Positions 36,406 to 47,126 of a stretch of 64,000 nucleotides of DNA are shown one piece after another. The first letter of the stretch is position 1, and each line of letters starts with the position of its first letter. A program made the translations under genes and the position numbers. Source of the stretch: Burkholderia puraquae. GTDB lineage: Bacteria > Pseudomonadota > Gammaproteobacteria > Burkholderiales > Burkholderiaceae. Location of the stretch: assembly GCF_002099195.1 (NCBI RefSeq), contig NZ_NBYX01000005.1, forward strand, positions 310,001 through 374,000. Direction: 5' to 3'. Below the pieces are notes generated by a model. It saw nothing but the letters and a program-made list of their open reading frames with translations. It was not told the origin of the DNA and ran no database searches.

Positions 36406-38049
36406 ATGGGTAAGCCGTTGCTGGGCCAGATGATGGACATGCCGTTGCTCGTGTCCTCGCTGATTTCTCATGCCGCGCGGCACGCCGGCGACACGGAGAT
36501 CGTGTCGAAGCGCGTGGAAGGCGATCTGCATCGCTACACGTACCGCGATTGCGAACACCGCGCGAAGCAGCTGGCACAGGCGCTCGCGCGGCTCGGCGTC
36601 GAAACCGGCGATCGCGTCGGTACGCTGGCGTGGAACGGCTACCGGCATCTGGAAGCGTATTACGGGATCGGCGGCATGGGCGCCGTGTGCCACACGATCA
36701 ACCCGCGCCTGTTCCCCGAACAGATCGCGTACATCGTCAATCACGCGGAAGACCGCTACGTCTTCTTCGACATCAATTTCGCGCCGCTCGTCGACGCAAT
36801 CGCGCCGCAATGCCCGCACGTGAAAGGCTGGGTTGCGATGACGGATGCCGCGCACCTGCCGTCCGGCACGACGCCGTTCCTCTGTTACGAAACGCTCGTC
36901 GAAGCGGAGGACGGCCGCTACGACTGGCCGCGCCTCGACGAGCAGCAGGCGTCTGGGCTCTGCTACACGTCGGGCACGACCGGCAACCCGAAGGGCGTGC
37001 TGTATTCGCACCGCTCGACCGTGCTGCACGCGTATGGCGCTGCGCTGCCCGATGCGATGAACCTGTCCGCGATGGACGCCGTGCTGCCCGTCGTGCCGAT
37101 GTTCCACGTCAACGCATGGGGGCTGCCGTATGCGGTGCCGCTCACGGGCGGCAAGCTCGTGCTGCCCGGCAAGGATCTCGACGGGAAATCGCTGTACGAG
37201 CTGATGGAAGCCGAGCGCGTGACGTTCTCCGCGGGCGTGCCGACCGTGTGGCTCGGCCTGCTCAACTACATGCGCGAAGCCGGCGTGCGTTTCTCGACGC
37301 TGAACCGCACGGTGATCGGCGGCTCCGCGTGCCCGCCCGCGATGCTGCGCACCTTCGAGGACGAATACGGCGTGCGCGTGATCCATGCATGGGGGATGAC
37401 CGAACTGTCGCCGCTCGGCACGCTCGCGAAGCTCAACTGGGCGCAGTCGCAGCGGCCGCTCGACGCACAGCGCAAGCTGCTCGAGAAGCAGGGGCGCGTG
37501 ATCTGCGGCGTCGACATGCGCATCGTCGGCGAGGACGGCCACGAACTGCCGTGGGACGGTGTCGCGTTCGGCGAACTCCAGGTGCGCGGCCCGTGGGTGA
37601 TCGACCGCTACTTTCGCGGCGATACGTCGCCGCTGTCGGACGGCTGGTTCCCGACCGGCGACGTCGCGACGATCGATCCCGACGGCTTCCTGCAGATCAC
37701 CGACCGCAGCAAGGACGTGATCAAGTCGGGCGGCGAGTGGATCAGCTCGATCGATATCGAGAACGTTGCGATCGCGCACCCGGGCGTGGCCGAGGCCGCC
37801 TGCATCGCCTGTGCGCACCCGAAATGGACCGAGCGCCCGCTGCTCGTCGTGGTGCCGCGCGAAGGGGCGAGCCTGAGCCGCGACGCGCTGCTCGCGTTCT
37901 ACGAAGGCAAGGTCGCGAAATGGTGGATTCCGGACGACGTCGTGTTCGTCGAATCGCTGCCGCACACCGCGACCGGCAAGCTGCAGAAGCTGAAGCTGCG
38001 CGAGACGTTCCGCGATTACGTATTGCCGACGGCCGTCGACGAGTCGTAA
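36406..38049 (+). CDS. Acyl-CoA ligase, AMP-forming (medium/long-chain or methylthiopropionate type)
   Basis: The 547-residue ANL-superfamily enzyme activates a carboxylic acid to its CoA thioester. Visible motifs are the P-loop [28 protein letters not shown], the [15 protein letters not shown] adenylate motif and the C-terminal [13 protein letters not shown] lysine motif. The sequence resembles the DmdB/FadD-like branch, which accepts medium-chain fatty acids or 3-methylthiopropionate. It is followed by fadB-like and thiolase genes, so a role in beta-oxidation is likely, with the exact chain length open. Confidence 0.9.
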   Translation: MGKPLLGQMMDMPLLVSSLISHAARHAGDTEIVSKRVEGDLHRYTYRDCEHRAKQLAQALARLGVETGDRVGTLAWNGYRHLEAYYGIGGMGAVCHTINPRLFPEQIAYIVNHAEDRYVFFDINFAPLVDAIAPQCPHVKGWVAMTDAAHLPSGTTPFLCYETLVEAEDGRYDWPRLDEQQASGLCYTSGTTGNPKGVLYSHRSTVLHAYGAALPDAMNLSAMDAVLPVVPMFHVNAWGLPYAVPLTGGKLVLPGKDLDGKSLYELMEAERVTFSAGVPTVWLGLLNYMREAGVRFSTLNRTVIGGSACPPAMLRTFEDEYGVRVIHAWGMTELSPLGTLAKLNWAQSQRPLDAQRKLLEKQGRVICGVDMRIVGEDGHELPWDGVAFGELQVRGPWVIDRYFRGDTSPLSDGWFPTGDVATIDPDGFLQITDRSKDVIKSGGEWISSIDIENVAIAHPGVAEAACIACAHPKWTERPLLVVVPREGASLSRDALLAFYEGKVAKWWIPDDVVFVESLPHTATGKLQKLKLRETFRDYVLPTAVDES

Positions 38050-38123
38050 CGTCGGGCCCGGGCCGCAAGCGGCTCGCGAAGCGGTCGCCCGATCCGGCCC
38101 CGGATCGGGAACAAAAATTCAAA

Positions 38124-38153
38124 TTGAACGACCGTGCTTTTTTGTTGTATGCT
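38124..38153 (+). promoter_or_regulatory. Candidate promoter of the FadB-type gene
   Basis: TTGAAC (38124-38129) and TATGCT (38148-38153) are 18 bp apart in a locally AT-rich stretch, about 85 bases before the ATG at 38239. It would let the fadB-pncA-thiolase genes be expressed apart from the acyl-CoA ligase. Confidence 0.5.
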
Positions 38154-38238
38154 GCCTCAGTTCATTCGGACATGCGGCTGTTCGACCGCGCACAATGAAG
38201 CGCAGCCACCCCGGCGCGCGATGCATGGAGGCAGGCAG

Positions 38239-40323
38239 ATGGCAGTGGATTACTCGACTCGCGACGGTGTAGCCGTCCTTACGCTCAACAATCCGCCCGT
38301 CAACGGGCTCGGCCTGTCGACCCGTCAGGGCGTCATGGACGCGCTCGATCGCGCCGCGCAGGACCCGTCGGTCACGGCCATCGTGCTGACCGGCGCGGGA
38401 CGCGCATTCTCGGGCGGCGCCGATATCACCGAATTCAATACGCCGAAGGCGCTGCAGGAGCCGACGCTGCACACCGTGATTCACGCGGTGGAGGCGAGTG
38501 CGAAGCCCGTCGTCGCGGCGCTGCACAGCGTCGTGATGGGCGGCGGCCTCGAGCTCGCGCTCGGCGCGCACTATCGCATTGCGGCACCCGGCGCGCAGGT
38601 CGCGTTGCCCGAAGTGAAGCTCGGCCTGCTGCCGGGCGCGGGCGGCACGCAGCGCCTGCCGCGCGCGGTGGGGCTCGAAACCGCGCTGAACATGATCGTG
38701 TCGGGCGCGCCCGTGCCGTCGGAGCAGCTCGCGAAGAGCGGGTTGTTCGACGAAATGGCCGACGGCGACCTGCTCGACGCGGCCGTCGCGTTCGCCCGCA
38801 AGGTGGGAGCGCAGAAGGGGCCGCATCCGCGTGTGCGCGATCGCAAGATCGTCCACGCGAACGCCGCGGGCTTCATCCAGTTCGCGCGCAATTCGGCCCG
38901 GGCCGCCGCACCGAATTTCCCCGCGCCGCACAAGTGCATCGACGCGATCGAGGCCGGCGTGCTGCACGGCTTCGACAAGGGCAGCGTTGCCGAGCGCGAG
39001 GGTTTCGTCGCGCTGATGATGACGCCGGAAAGCCGCGCGCTACGGCACGCGTTCTTCGGCGAGCGCGCGGCGAGCAAGATTCCCGACGTGCCGGCCGATA
39101 CGCCGCTGCGCGAGATCCGCCGCGTCGGCGTGATCGGCGCGGGCACGATGGGCGGCGGGATTGCGATGAACTTCATCAACGCAGGCCTGCCCGTCACGCT
39201 GCTCGAGACCAAACAGGAAGCGCTCGAGCGCGGCGTCGCGACGATCCGCAAGAACTACGACGCACAGGTGAAGAAGGGCAAGCTCACGCAGGAGAAGCTC
39301 GACGCGCGCATGGCGCTGATCACGCCGACGCTGTCCTACGATGACCTGAAGGATGCCGACCTGATCGTCGAAGCCGTGTTCGAGGAACTCGGCGTGAAGG
39401 AGCAGGTGTTCAGGAAGCTCGACGAAGTCGCGAAGGCGGGCGCGATCCTCGCGTCGAACACGTCGACGCTCGACGTCGACAAGATCGCGGCGTTCACGAA
39501 GCGCCCGCAGGACGTCGTCGGCATGCACTTCTTCAGCCCGGCGAACGTGATGAAGCTGCTCGAGGTCGTGCGCGGCGCGCAGACCGCGAAGGACGTGCTC
39601 GCCACCGTGATGGCCGTCGCGAAGAAGATCCGCAAGACGGCGGTCGTGTCGGGCGTGTGCGACGGCTTCATCGGCAACCGGATGATCGAGCAGTACATCC
39701 GCCAGGCGCTCTTCATGCTCGAGGAAGGCGCGCTGCCCGCGCAGGTCGACCGTGCGATCGAGAAATTCGGCTTCGCGATGGGGCCGTTCCGGATGAGCGA
39801 CCTCGCCGGCAACGACATCGGCTGGGCGATCCGCAAGCGCCGCTACGTCGAGCAGCCGGGCCTGCAGTACTCGAAGATCGCCGACCGCCTGTGCGAGCAG
39901 GGCCGCTTCGGCCAGAAGACGGGCGCCGGCTGGTACGACTACGTGCCGGGCGAGCGCAAGGCAAAGCCGTCGTCGCTCGTCGACGAGATGGTCGTCGCGT
40001 ATTCGAAGGAGCGTGGCGTCGAGCGGCGCAAGATCGGCGACGACGAGATCGTCGAGCGGCTCGTGTTCGCGCTCGTCAACGAAGGCGCGAAGATCCTCGA
40101 GGAGAAGATCGCGTCGAAGGCGTCCGACATCGACATGGTCTACCTGACCGGCTATGGCTTCCCGCTGTGGCGCGGCGGCCCGATGCTGTACGCCGACGTG
40201 GTCGGCCTCTACAACGTCGAGCGCGCGATTCGCCGCTATGCGGCCGCGCCGAACGGCGACGCATGGCAGCTCGCGCCGTCGATCGCGGCGCTCGCGAAGG
40301 CCGGCCGCGGGTTCAACGGCTGA
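38239..40323 (+). CDS. Multifunctional enoyl-CoA hydratase / 3-hydroxyacyl-CoA dehydrogenase (FadB/FadJ type)
   Basis: The 694-residue protein carries two steps of fatty-acid beta-oxidation. The N-terminal crotonase domain (about 1-190) has VMGGGLELALGAHYR with the oxyanion-hole glycines and LPEVKLGLLPGAGGTQRLPR with the catalytic Glu. The 3-hydroxyacyl-CoA dehydrogenase NAD domain begins with GVIGAGTMGGGIAMNFINA, and the C-terminal domains contain VSGVCDGFIGNRMIEQYI and a second helical domain. The ATG at 38239 has GGAGG just upstream. The thiolase that completes the cycle is two genes downstream. Confidence 0.94.
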   Translation: MAVDYSTRDGVAVLTLNNPPVNGLGLSTRQGVMDALDRAAQDPSVTAIVLTGAGRAFSGGADITEFNTPKALQEPTLHTVIHAVEASAKPVVAALHSVVMGGGLELALGAHYRIAAPGAQVALPEVKLGLLPGAGGTQRLPRAVGLETALNMIVSGAPVPSEQLAKSGLFDEMADGDLLDAAVAFARKVGAQKGPHPRVRDRKIVHANAAGFIQFARNSARAAAPNFPAPHKCIDAIEAGVLHGFDKGSVAEREGFVALMMTPESRALRHAFFGERAASKIPDVPADTPLREIRRVGVIGAGTMGGGIAMNFINAGLPVTLLETKQEALERGVATIRKNYDAQVKKGKLTQEKLDARMALITPTLSYDDLKDADLIVEAVFEELGVKEQVFRKLDEVAKAGAILASNTSTLDVDKIAAFTKRPQDVVGMHFFSPANVMKLLEVVRGAQTAKDVLATVMAVAKKIRKTAVVSGVCDGFIGNRMIEQYIRQALFMLEEGALPAQVDRAIEKFGFAMGPFRMSDLAGNDIGWAIRKRRYVEQPGLQYSKIADRLCEQGRFGQKTGAGWYDYVPGERKAKPSSLVDEMVVAYSKERGVERRKIGDDEIVERLVFALVNEGAKILEEKIASKASDIDMVYLTGYGFPLWRGGPMLYADVVGLYNVERAIRRYAAAPNGDAWQLAPSIAALAKAGRGFNG

Positions 40324-40363
40324 CGCGCCGGATCGCGGCGCGACGCACACCTGGAGAAACGCA

Positions 40364-40996
40364 ATGAAACGCACCGACGACGTACTGCTCGTGATCGACG
40401 TGCAATACGACTTCATGCCGGGCGGCGCGCTCGCGGTGCCCGATGGCGACGCGGTCGTGCCGGTGATCAACGCACTGGCGCAACGCTTCGACCAGGTCGT
40501 GCTGACGCAGGACTGGCACCCGCGCGAGCACGTGTCGTTCGCGGCGAACCATCCGGGCCGCGAACCGTTCTCCACGCTCGCACTGCCGTACGGCGAGCAG
40601 GTGCTGTGGCCCGTGCACTGCGTGCAGGACACCGACGGCGCGGCGCTGCATCGCGATCTCGACATCCCGCATGCGCGGCTCGTGATCCGCAAGGGCGGCG
40701 ACGCGCAGGTCGACAGCTATTCCGCGTTCGTCGAAGCCGATCGCACGACGCGCACGGGGCTGGCGGGCTATCTGCGCGAGCTCGGCGCGAAGCGCGTGTG
40801 GTGCTGCGGGCTCGCGACCGACTATTGCGTCGCGTGGTCGGCGCTCGACGCGCGCGCGGCCGGTTTCGAAGCCGCGGTAATCAACGATGCGTGCCGCGCG
40901 ATCGACCTGAACGGGTCGCTCGCCCACGCATGGCAGCAGATGCAGGCAGCGGGCGTCGCGCATGTGACGTCCGCGGGCGCGCGCCCGGCGGCGTAG
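40364..40996 (+). CDS. pncA: Nicotinamidase (pyrazinamidase)
   Basis: The 210-residue cysteine hydrolase deamidates nicotinamide to nicotinate for NAD salvage. The catalytic triad is visible as Asp12 in VIDVQYDF, Lys in VIRKGGDA and Cys in GLATDYCVAWSA. The metal site is Asp and two His in TQDWHPREH. Length is normal. It stands between the FadB-type gene (40 bases upstream) and the thiolase (51 bases downstream) on the same strand, an unexpected place for NAD salvage. Confidence 0.94.
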   Translation: MKRTDDVLLVIDVQYDFMPGGALAVPDGDAVVPVINALAQRFDQVVLTQDWHPREHVSFAANHPGREPFSTLALPYGEQVLWPVHCVQDTDGAALHRDLDIPHARLVIRKGGDAQVDSYSAFVEADRTTRTGLAGYLRELGAKRVWCCGLATDYCVAWSALDARAAGFEAAVINDACRAIDLNGSLAHAWQQMQAAGVAHVTSAGARPAA

Positions 40997-41047
40997 CGCA
41001 TTCCCCCATCCGATTCAGGACATGAAGCAGGACCGAAGGAGACTCGC

Positions 41048-42226
<1,179 letters not shown>

Positions 42227-42359
42227 TCTTTGGCAGGGTGCGGCCGCGGTTTCGCTTCGGCGAAGCAGGCGGCCGCGATGCGAATCGGCGTGACTGAACC
42301 GCCATTCGATACAATCGCGAAGCAAAACGCGTGCGTTGCGCAATGCCGTTTCCCCTTAC

Positions 42360-42387
42360 TTGTCAAACGAATTGCCCCACCTATACT
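42360..42387 (+). promoter_or_regulatory. Sigma70 promoter of the diguanylate cyclase gene
   Basis: TTGTCA (42360-42365) and TATACT (42382-42387) are 16 bp apart, a good match to consensus. The ATG follows at 42488, giving a leader near 95 bases. The rest of the 261-base gap after the thiolase gene shows no gene. Confidence 0.65.
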
Positions 42388-42487
42388 TGCTCTGACATTT
42401 GCCTTTCGGCACGATGGGCCGGTTCGTGCTTCGTGCGATCCGTGCCGCGAAGGTTCGAACCAACGCAGCAGACCGACCGGGGACCGA

Positions 42488-43888
42488 ATGAGTACGACCT
42501 ATGCAGCCGGGGAACCGCCGCGCGTCGTCAGCGCGGCCGCGAGGCTCTACGCGAAATGCCTGCTGATCGGATTTGCGTTGCTGCCCGCCTATCTGATCGC
42601 CTATCTGTGGATCTTCAGCGACCCTCACGTCGTGTTCGAGAGCCACGCGTTCCATGAAATCGCGATCGCTGCGGCGACCCTCGAGGGCGCGTTCGTCACC
42701 TATGTGACATGGGTGTGCTACCGGTCGTCCGGCGAGCCGCTGCTGCGCTGGCTGACACTGGGCTTTCTCGGCTTCGCGATGATCTATGCGCTGCACGGTG
42801 CGTTCACCGGGATGGCGCATCACAATATCTGGCTGTTCCTGCTGTACGGGCCCGCGTCTCGGCTCGTGATGTCGATCCTGCTGCTCACGGGCCTGCTGTC
42901 GTATTCGCGTCCGCCCGATCGCATCGAGAAGCGCACGAGCGTGCGCACGTGGTTGCCGTGGATCGTGTTCTTCGTGATCGTCAACGTGGTTGTGGCGTAC
43001 ATCGCGTATTCACCGGTCGCGGGCGCGCTGGGTACGCGGCTGTCGATGGAAGGCGGCGCGCTCGTGTTCTCGCTGCTGAACGTCGCCGTGCTGCTCGCGC
43101 GGCGGATCCGCTCGCCGCTGATGGTGATCTACGGCGTGTCGATCATGGCGTTCGCGCTGTCGTCGCTCGCGTTCATTCTCGGCAAGCCGTGGAATCACAT
43201 GTGGTGGCTCGCGCACGCGATTTTCGCGGGCGGCTTCTTCCTGCTCAGCTACGGCGTCGTGCAGGCGCTGCAGACGACGCGCTCGTTCTCGGCGATCTAC
43301 AGCCAGGAAGACCTGATGAGCCGGCTGTCGGAATCGATGGCGCGTACCGAGAGCGCGCTGCAGGAGTTGCGGCGCACGAACCAGAAGCTCGAATACATGG
43401 CCGCGACCGATCCGATGACGGGCGCGTCGAACCGCCGGCAGTTCATCGCGCAGGTCGAGCGCGAGATGGTACGGGCGGAGCGCGACGGCACGCCGTTCTG
43501 CCTGCTCGCGCTCGATCTCGACAATTTCAAGAACATCAACGATGCATACGGGCACCAGATCGGCGACGAGGTGCTGCGTGGCGTCGTGCGCCAGTGCCTC
43601 GACGCGATCCGGCCGGCCGGCGGGCTCGCGCGGGTCGGCGGCGAGGAATTCATGGCGCTGCTGCCGGAAATGCCGCTCGAGGGCGCGCGGATGACGGCCG
43701 AGCGCGTACGCTCGTCGATCGCGAGCTCGCCGTTCGGGCTCGATTTCAAGCGCGTGCAGGTGACGGTCAGCGTCGGCGTCGCGCAATACGGAGTCGACGG
43801 CAGCACGGTCGATGCGTTGCTGCGCGTAGTCGACGAACGCTTGTACCAGGCGAAGCGGGAAGGGCGGAACCGCGTCGTGTCGCGGTGA
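42488..43888 (+). CDS. Membrane diguanylate cyclase with multi-helix N-terminal sensor
   Basis: The 466-residue protein has about six or seven membrane helices (about residues 20-265), a short coiled coil (TESALQELRRTNQKLEYM) and a C-terminal GGDEF domain (about 305-460) with an intact active site VGGEEF, so it should make cyclic di-GMP. Upstream of that motif the usual RxxD inhibitory site reads RPAG, so product inhibition at the I-site may be absent. The signal sensed by the membrane part is unknown. A terminator follows at 43986. Confidence 0.92.
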   Translation: MSTTYAAGEPPRVVSAAARLYAKCLLIGFALLPAYLIAYLWIFSDPHVVFESHAFHEIAIAAATLEGAFVTYVTWVCYRSSGEPLLRWLTLGFLGFAMIYALHGAFTGMAHHNIWLFLLYGPASRLVMSILLLTGLLSYSRPPDRIEKRTSVRTWLPWIVFFVIVNVVVAYIAYSPVAGALGTRLSMEGGALVFSLLNVAVLLARRIRSPLMVIYGVSIMAFALSSLAFILGKPWNHMWWLAHAIFAGGFFLLSYGVVQALQTTRSFSAIYSQEDLMSRLSESMARTESALQELRRTNQKLEYMAATDPMTGASNRRQFIAQVEREMVRAERDGTPFCLLALDLDNFKNINDAYGHQIGDEVLRGVVRQCLDAIRPAGGLARVGGEEFMALLPEMPLEGARMTAERVRSSIASSPFGLDFKRVQVTVSVGVAQYGVDGSTVDALLRVVDERLYQAKREGRNRVVSR

Positions 43889-43985
43889 CACGGGTTTGCG
43901 CGGCACGCGGGCACCGGTGATCGGACGCGGGGCATTCGGCAACGCGACTGAGCGGAAGCCGCGCCGGTCGCTGCAATGTCTACCG

Positions 43986-44018
43986 AAGCCCCGGGGCGGT
44001 AACGCTCCCGGGGCTTTT
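43986..44018 (+). terminator. Terminator after the diguanylate cyclase gene
   Basis: A perfect 10-bp stem (AAGCCCCGGG / CCCGGGGCTT) with an 11-base loop ends in TTTT. It lies 98 bases after the stop. Confidence 0.8.
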
Positions 44019-44050
44019 GCATGCCCGGTCGGCACGCGACGGGCAATGCC

Positions 44051-46192
44051 CTAGCGCGACGCCAGGGCCGCCGCGTTCTTCGGCTGCACCTCCTGCATCC
44101 GCTGCGACGCCTGCCACCAGTACTTGCCCGCGCGCTGCTGCGGATCGCGGATCGCGAGATACGTCGTACTCCAGAGCTGCGCCGCGTTTGCCTCGGTCGC
44201 GTCCGCGCTGCGCGTGCCGAATGCATCGGTCTGGTACTTGCCGTTCACGTAGGACCACGTCCACATTTCCGACGTCCGCATGTCGCGCCCGTTCGAGATC
44301 ACCTGCCAGATCGTCTGCCGCGCCTGCGTGAGCAGCGTGCGCGTTGCGGCCGACAGGTCCTGGCGCGCGAGCTGGCGATCGAGCCCGGCTACCCACATTG
44401 CCTGCTGCCACGACCAGATCACCGTGCCGTGATAGGCGGAGCTCGTGAATTTCGGCCATAGCGCCGGGTTCGCATACGCCGGGTTCGCGATCAGCATGCC
44501 GGCATCGGTCACGAGCCCGGTCGGGAACGGTCGCGTGACGTCGGTAACGATCCGCTGAAGCTCGTCGTCCGGCGGCGTGCCGAACAGCAGCGCGAAGCCG
44601 CCGTCCGAATTCATCACCGGAATCGGATTGCCCTGCTGATCGAGCGACAGTGCATAAAACGCCAGCGGCGTGCCCGGTGCGGCACCGGCCGGCACGCCCG
44701 CGGACGGCGCATAGGCCGAGACGTCGGCGGCTGCCTGCGCAGCCGGCACGCTGACCTGGAACAGCGGTGGCGCCTGCGTTTCCCACGTGGCCGCCTGGTT
44801 CGCCGTATTGGCGAGCGTCGCGCGCTGTCCGGCATCCAGGTACGGATCGAGCAGGCCGCGCGCGAGGAACGCGTTCGCCGCGCGCAACGCGGCCGGCACG
44901 AGCACCGCGTTCACGTCGTACGGGTACACGCCGCCGCCGAGCCCGTCGGTGCTGTCGCGCCAGTTGCCGACGATCTCGCCGGGCCGCAGGTGGATCAGGT
45001 TCGCGACCGACGGCTGCTGCGCGAACGGCTGCGCGGTCGTCGCGACGTGCAGCAGGTTGACGACCAGGCGGCTGCCGTTGGTCTGCCCGTCGCTGCCGCG
45101 CTGCGCGAGATAGGCGGCCGCGCGGGCCTGGCCGCGCGTATCGTCGATCAGCCACGCGGCCGCGATCGGCGCGAGCAGGTAGTCGCTGTCGATCATCTTG
45201 TAGTCGTAGGTCGGCGTTGGATCGTTCGGCCGCCCGTTCTTCTGGTTGTCGACGAGTGCGAACTCGCCGATGCCTTCCTCGTGCGCGACCTTGCCGTCGG
45301 CCGACAGCCGGCTCAGCACCGACGACAGGCCGGCCTCGACCGCCGCGGGTTCGAGCACGGGCATCAGCATGCGCACCGAGATCAGCGTATCGCGGCCGAA
45401 GTAGGTGTCGTACTGCCACGAGCCGGCCAGCAGCTTGTCGTGGAAGCTCAGGAACTCGAGCACGTTCTGGCTCACGGGGTCGGGGTTCACGGACGGTGCG
45501 AGCAGGTCGGCGTGCGTGATCGGCGACAACGGCGTCTCGCCCGACAGCGCATCGACATGCAGCCGCAGCGTGTGCGCGCCCGCCGGTGCGCTCAGGACGA
45601 GCTTGCCGCCCGCTGCCGGTGCGATGCTGCCGCCGTCGCGCAATGTGATGCGCAGTGAATAGCCGGGCGCGCCGTCGATCCGGTCGCGTTGCCATTGCAC
45701 GGCGCTGCCCTGAACCGTCGGCGCGGCGAGGATCTGCTGCGGAATCGTTGCACCGCCGTTGAAGTCGCGCAGGAAGCGCACGTTGCTGAGCACGCCCTGC
45801 CGGATCGTCAGCGTGTTGGTGTCCACCGACACGTCGGCGCCGATGCCATACAGCGCGCGGCCGTGCGTGTCGGGTGCCGACAGTGCGGACGGCGGCGTGT
45901 CGAGGCTCCAGTTCACCGGCTGCGCGGTATCGTCGAACCATAGCCCGGTGCCGCTGTTGCCGGCGGGGAAGACCACGAGCAGGCGCGGTTTCGTCGACGA
46001 GCGCACCAGCAGGTGCGCGGCAACCTTGTCCTGCCGGTAGAACGCGTTGATCTGGCCGCCGGCATCCATCCGGAACGACAGCGCGGCGGTGTTCGACGGC
46101 GGGTTGGTCGATTTGACGTCGTCGTCGTTACAGGCCGCGAGCAGGCCGGCGCAGATGAATCCGAGACACAGCGACTTCGCAAGGCGATGCAT
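44051..46192 (-). CDS. Large lipoprotein with glycosidase-like (six-hairpin) domain, function unknown
   Basis: The 713-residue protein has a lipoprotein signal (lipobox LAAC, acylated Cys21) followed by NDDD, whose Asp near +2 could retain it in the inner membrane. The first part, to about residue 240, is beta-rich. From about 245 a helical region follows with YDTYFGRDTLISVRML, a motif like that of glycogen-debranching and related alpha/alpha-six-barrel glycosidases, and later repeated Trp/Tyr motifs (IWSWQQAMWVAG, EMWTWSYVNG). AGGAGG stands 8 bases before the ATG. I infer a carbohydrate-active enzyme, but substrate and catalytic acids cannot be named. It begins the accessory-looking stretch. 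Confidence 0.75.
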   Translation of the reverse strand: MHRLAKSLCLGFICAGLLAACNDDDVKSTNPPSNTAALSFRMDAGGQINAFYRQDKVAAHLLVRSSTKPRLLVVFPAGNSGTGLWFDDTAQPVNWSLDTPPSALSAPDTHGRALYGIGADVSVDTNTLTIRQGVLSNVRFLRDFNGGATIPQQILAAPTVQGSAVQWQRDRIDGAPGYSLRITLRDGGSIAPAAGGKLVLSAPAGAHTLRLHVDALSGETPLSPITHADLLAPSVNPDPVSQNVLEFLSFHDKLLAGSWQYDTYFGRDTLISVRMLMPVLEPAAVEAGLSSVLSRLSADGKVAHEEGIGEFALVDNQKNGRPNDPTPTYDYKMIDSDYLLAPIAAAWLIDDTRGQARAAAYLAQRGSDGQTNGSRLVVNLLHVATTAQPFAQQPSVANLIHLRPGEIVGNWRDSTDGLGGGVYPYDVNAVLVPAALRAANAFLARGLLDPYLDAGQRATLANTANQAATWETQAPPLFQVSVPAAQAAADVSAYAPSAGVPAGAAPGTPLAFYALSLDQQGNPIPVMNSDGGFALLFGTPPDDELQRIVTDVTRPFPTGLVTDAGMLIANPAYANPALWPKFTSSAYHGTVIWSWQQAMWVAGLDRQLARQDLSAATRTLLTQARQTIWQVISNGRDMRTSEMWTWSYVNGKYQTDAFGTRSADATEANAAQLWSTTYLAIRDPQQRAGKYWWQASQRMQEVQPKNAAALASR

Positions 46193-47126
46193 GTTGATGT
46201 CCCTCCTGATGACTGGCGATTTTTTTCGGAATGGTCGAATGAGCGGATCTGCTGTCCGTTTAGTACTGCCTTGTCGCGGGCATTCGAGTGAATGCCTGGT
46301 ATGGGTCGGGATGTAATGCTTCTGCGGTGGGTGAATCGAGCAGTAAATTGGTGAATGGACGATAAATGCAGAAAGCTGAAGTGACAAGAGTGCCGCCCAC
46401 GCTTGGTCGAAGGAACGGCAATGCGGACGGCGCTCGTACGGGCGAGTGCCGATTTGCGTGCTGCGGGAGAAAATTGATCGTAAGCCGTTGTAGGGGATTC
46501 TAAATTTTCGGGAAACTCGAAGTCAATAATGTTTGCGTGATTTTCGAATATTTGATTGAAAATGAAGTCGCAATTATTACTCGTCGAGACGGTAAAATAT
46601 GCGATTTGAAGGGGCGTGTAATGGCATCCGGATATCCGGTAATGAAACGACTGGTAATGGCGTTTCATTCCGGCGATTGATGTCGGTCAGGGATTGAATC
46701 GCCGCATTGGTGCCGGCTGGTGTTGGGGAGTAGCGGGGCATACGTTCAGCAATCCGCGTTCCCGTGATCCAACCTGAGGCCACGCAATCGGCCCATCGGA
46801 GTCGCCAGGTCCGGCGGCGTGGCGCCTGCCGCTGTTCGTGCGGATCGCATCGTCGGTTAACGACGCGGAGAAAACGGCGGGCTGTTCAAACCGGTATTGC
46901 ACTTTCAGGTCGGCGGCGCAGGGCGGGCATATGAATCGACGCACCGCGTCCCGATTCGATTTTTCGTCGGGATGTGCCGGGAATTGCTCCGGTATGCCTT
47001 CGCCGCACCTGGCCGGAGCGGCAGGCTGCTGGCGGCTTCGCGCTCTGCTTGCAAATGCACGGGTTCGATTTAGTATGCGGAAACCATGTCCGGCTCGGGC
47101 GTGCACATTTCGCGGCGAGGAGACCC
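46193..47126. other. AT-rich intergenic region, no gene seen
   Basis: This 934-base gap separates the divergent lipoprotein and diguanylate cyclase genes. The part around 46501-46620 is only about 30-40 percent GC, far below the surroundings. It contains a hairpin (46279-46296, GGCATTC / GAATGCC), a 12-bp palindrome CCGGATATCCGG (46628-46639) and an inverted repeat ATGAAACG / CGTTTCAT (46642-46668). TTGCAA-16-TAGTAT (47049-47076) is a plausible promoter for the downstream cyclase. No reading frame here looks real. Confidence 0.6.
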
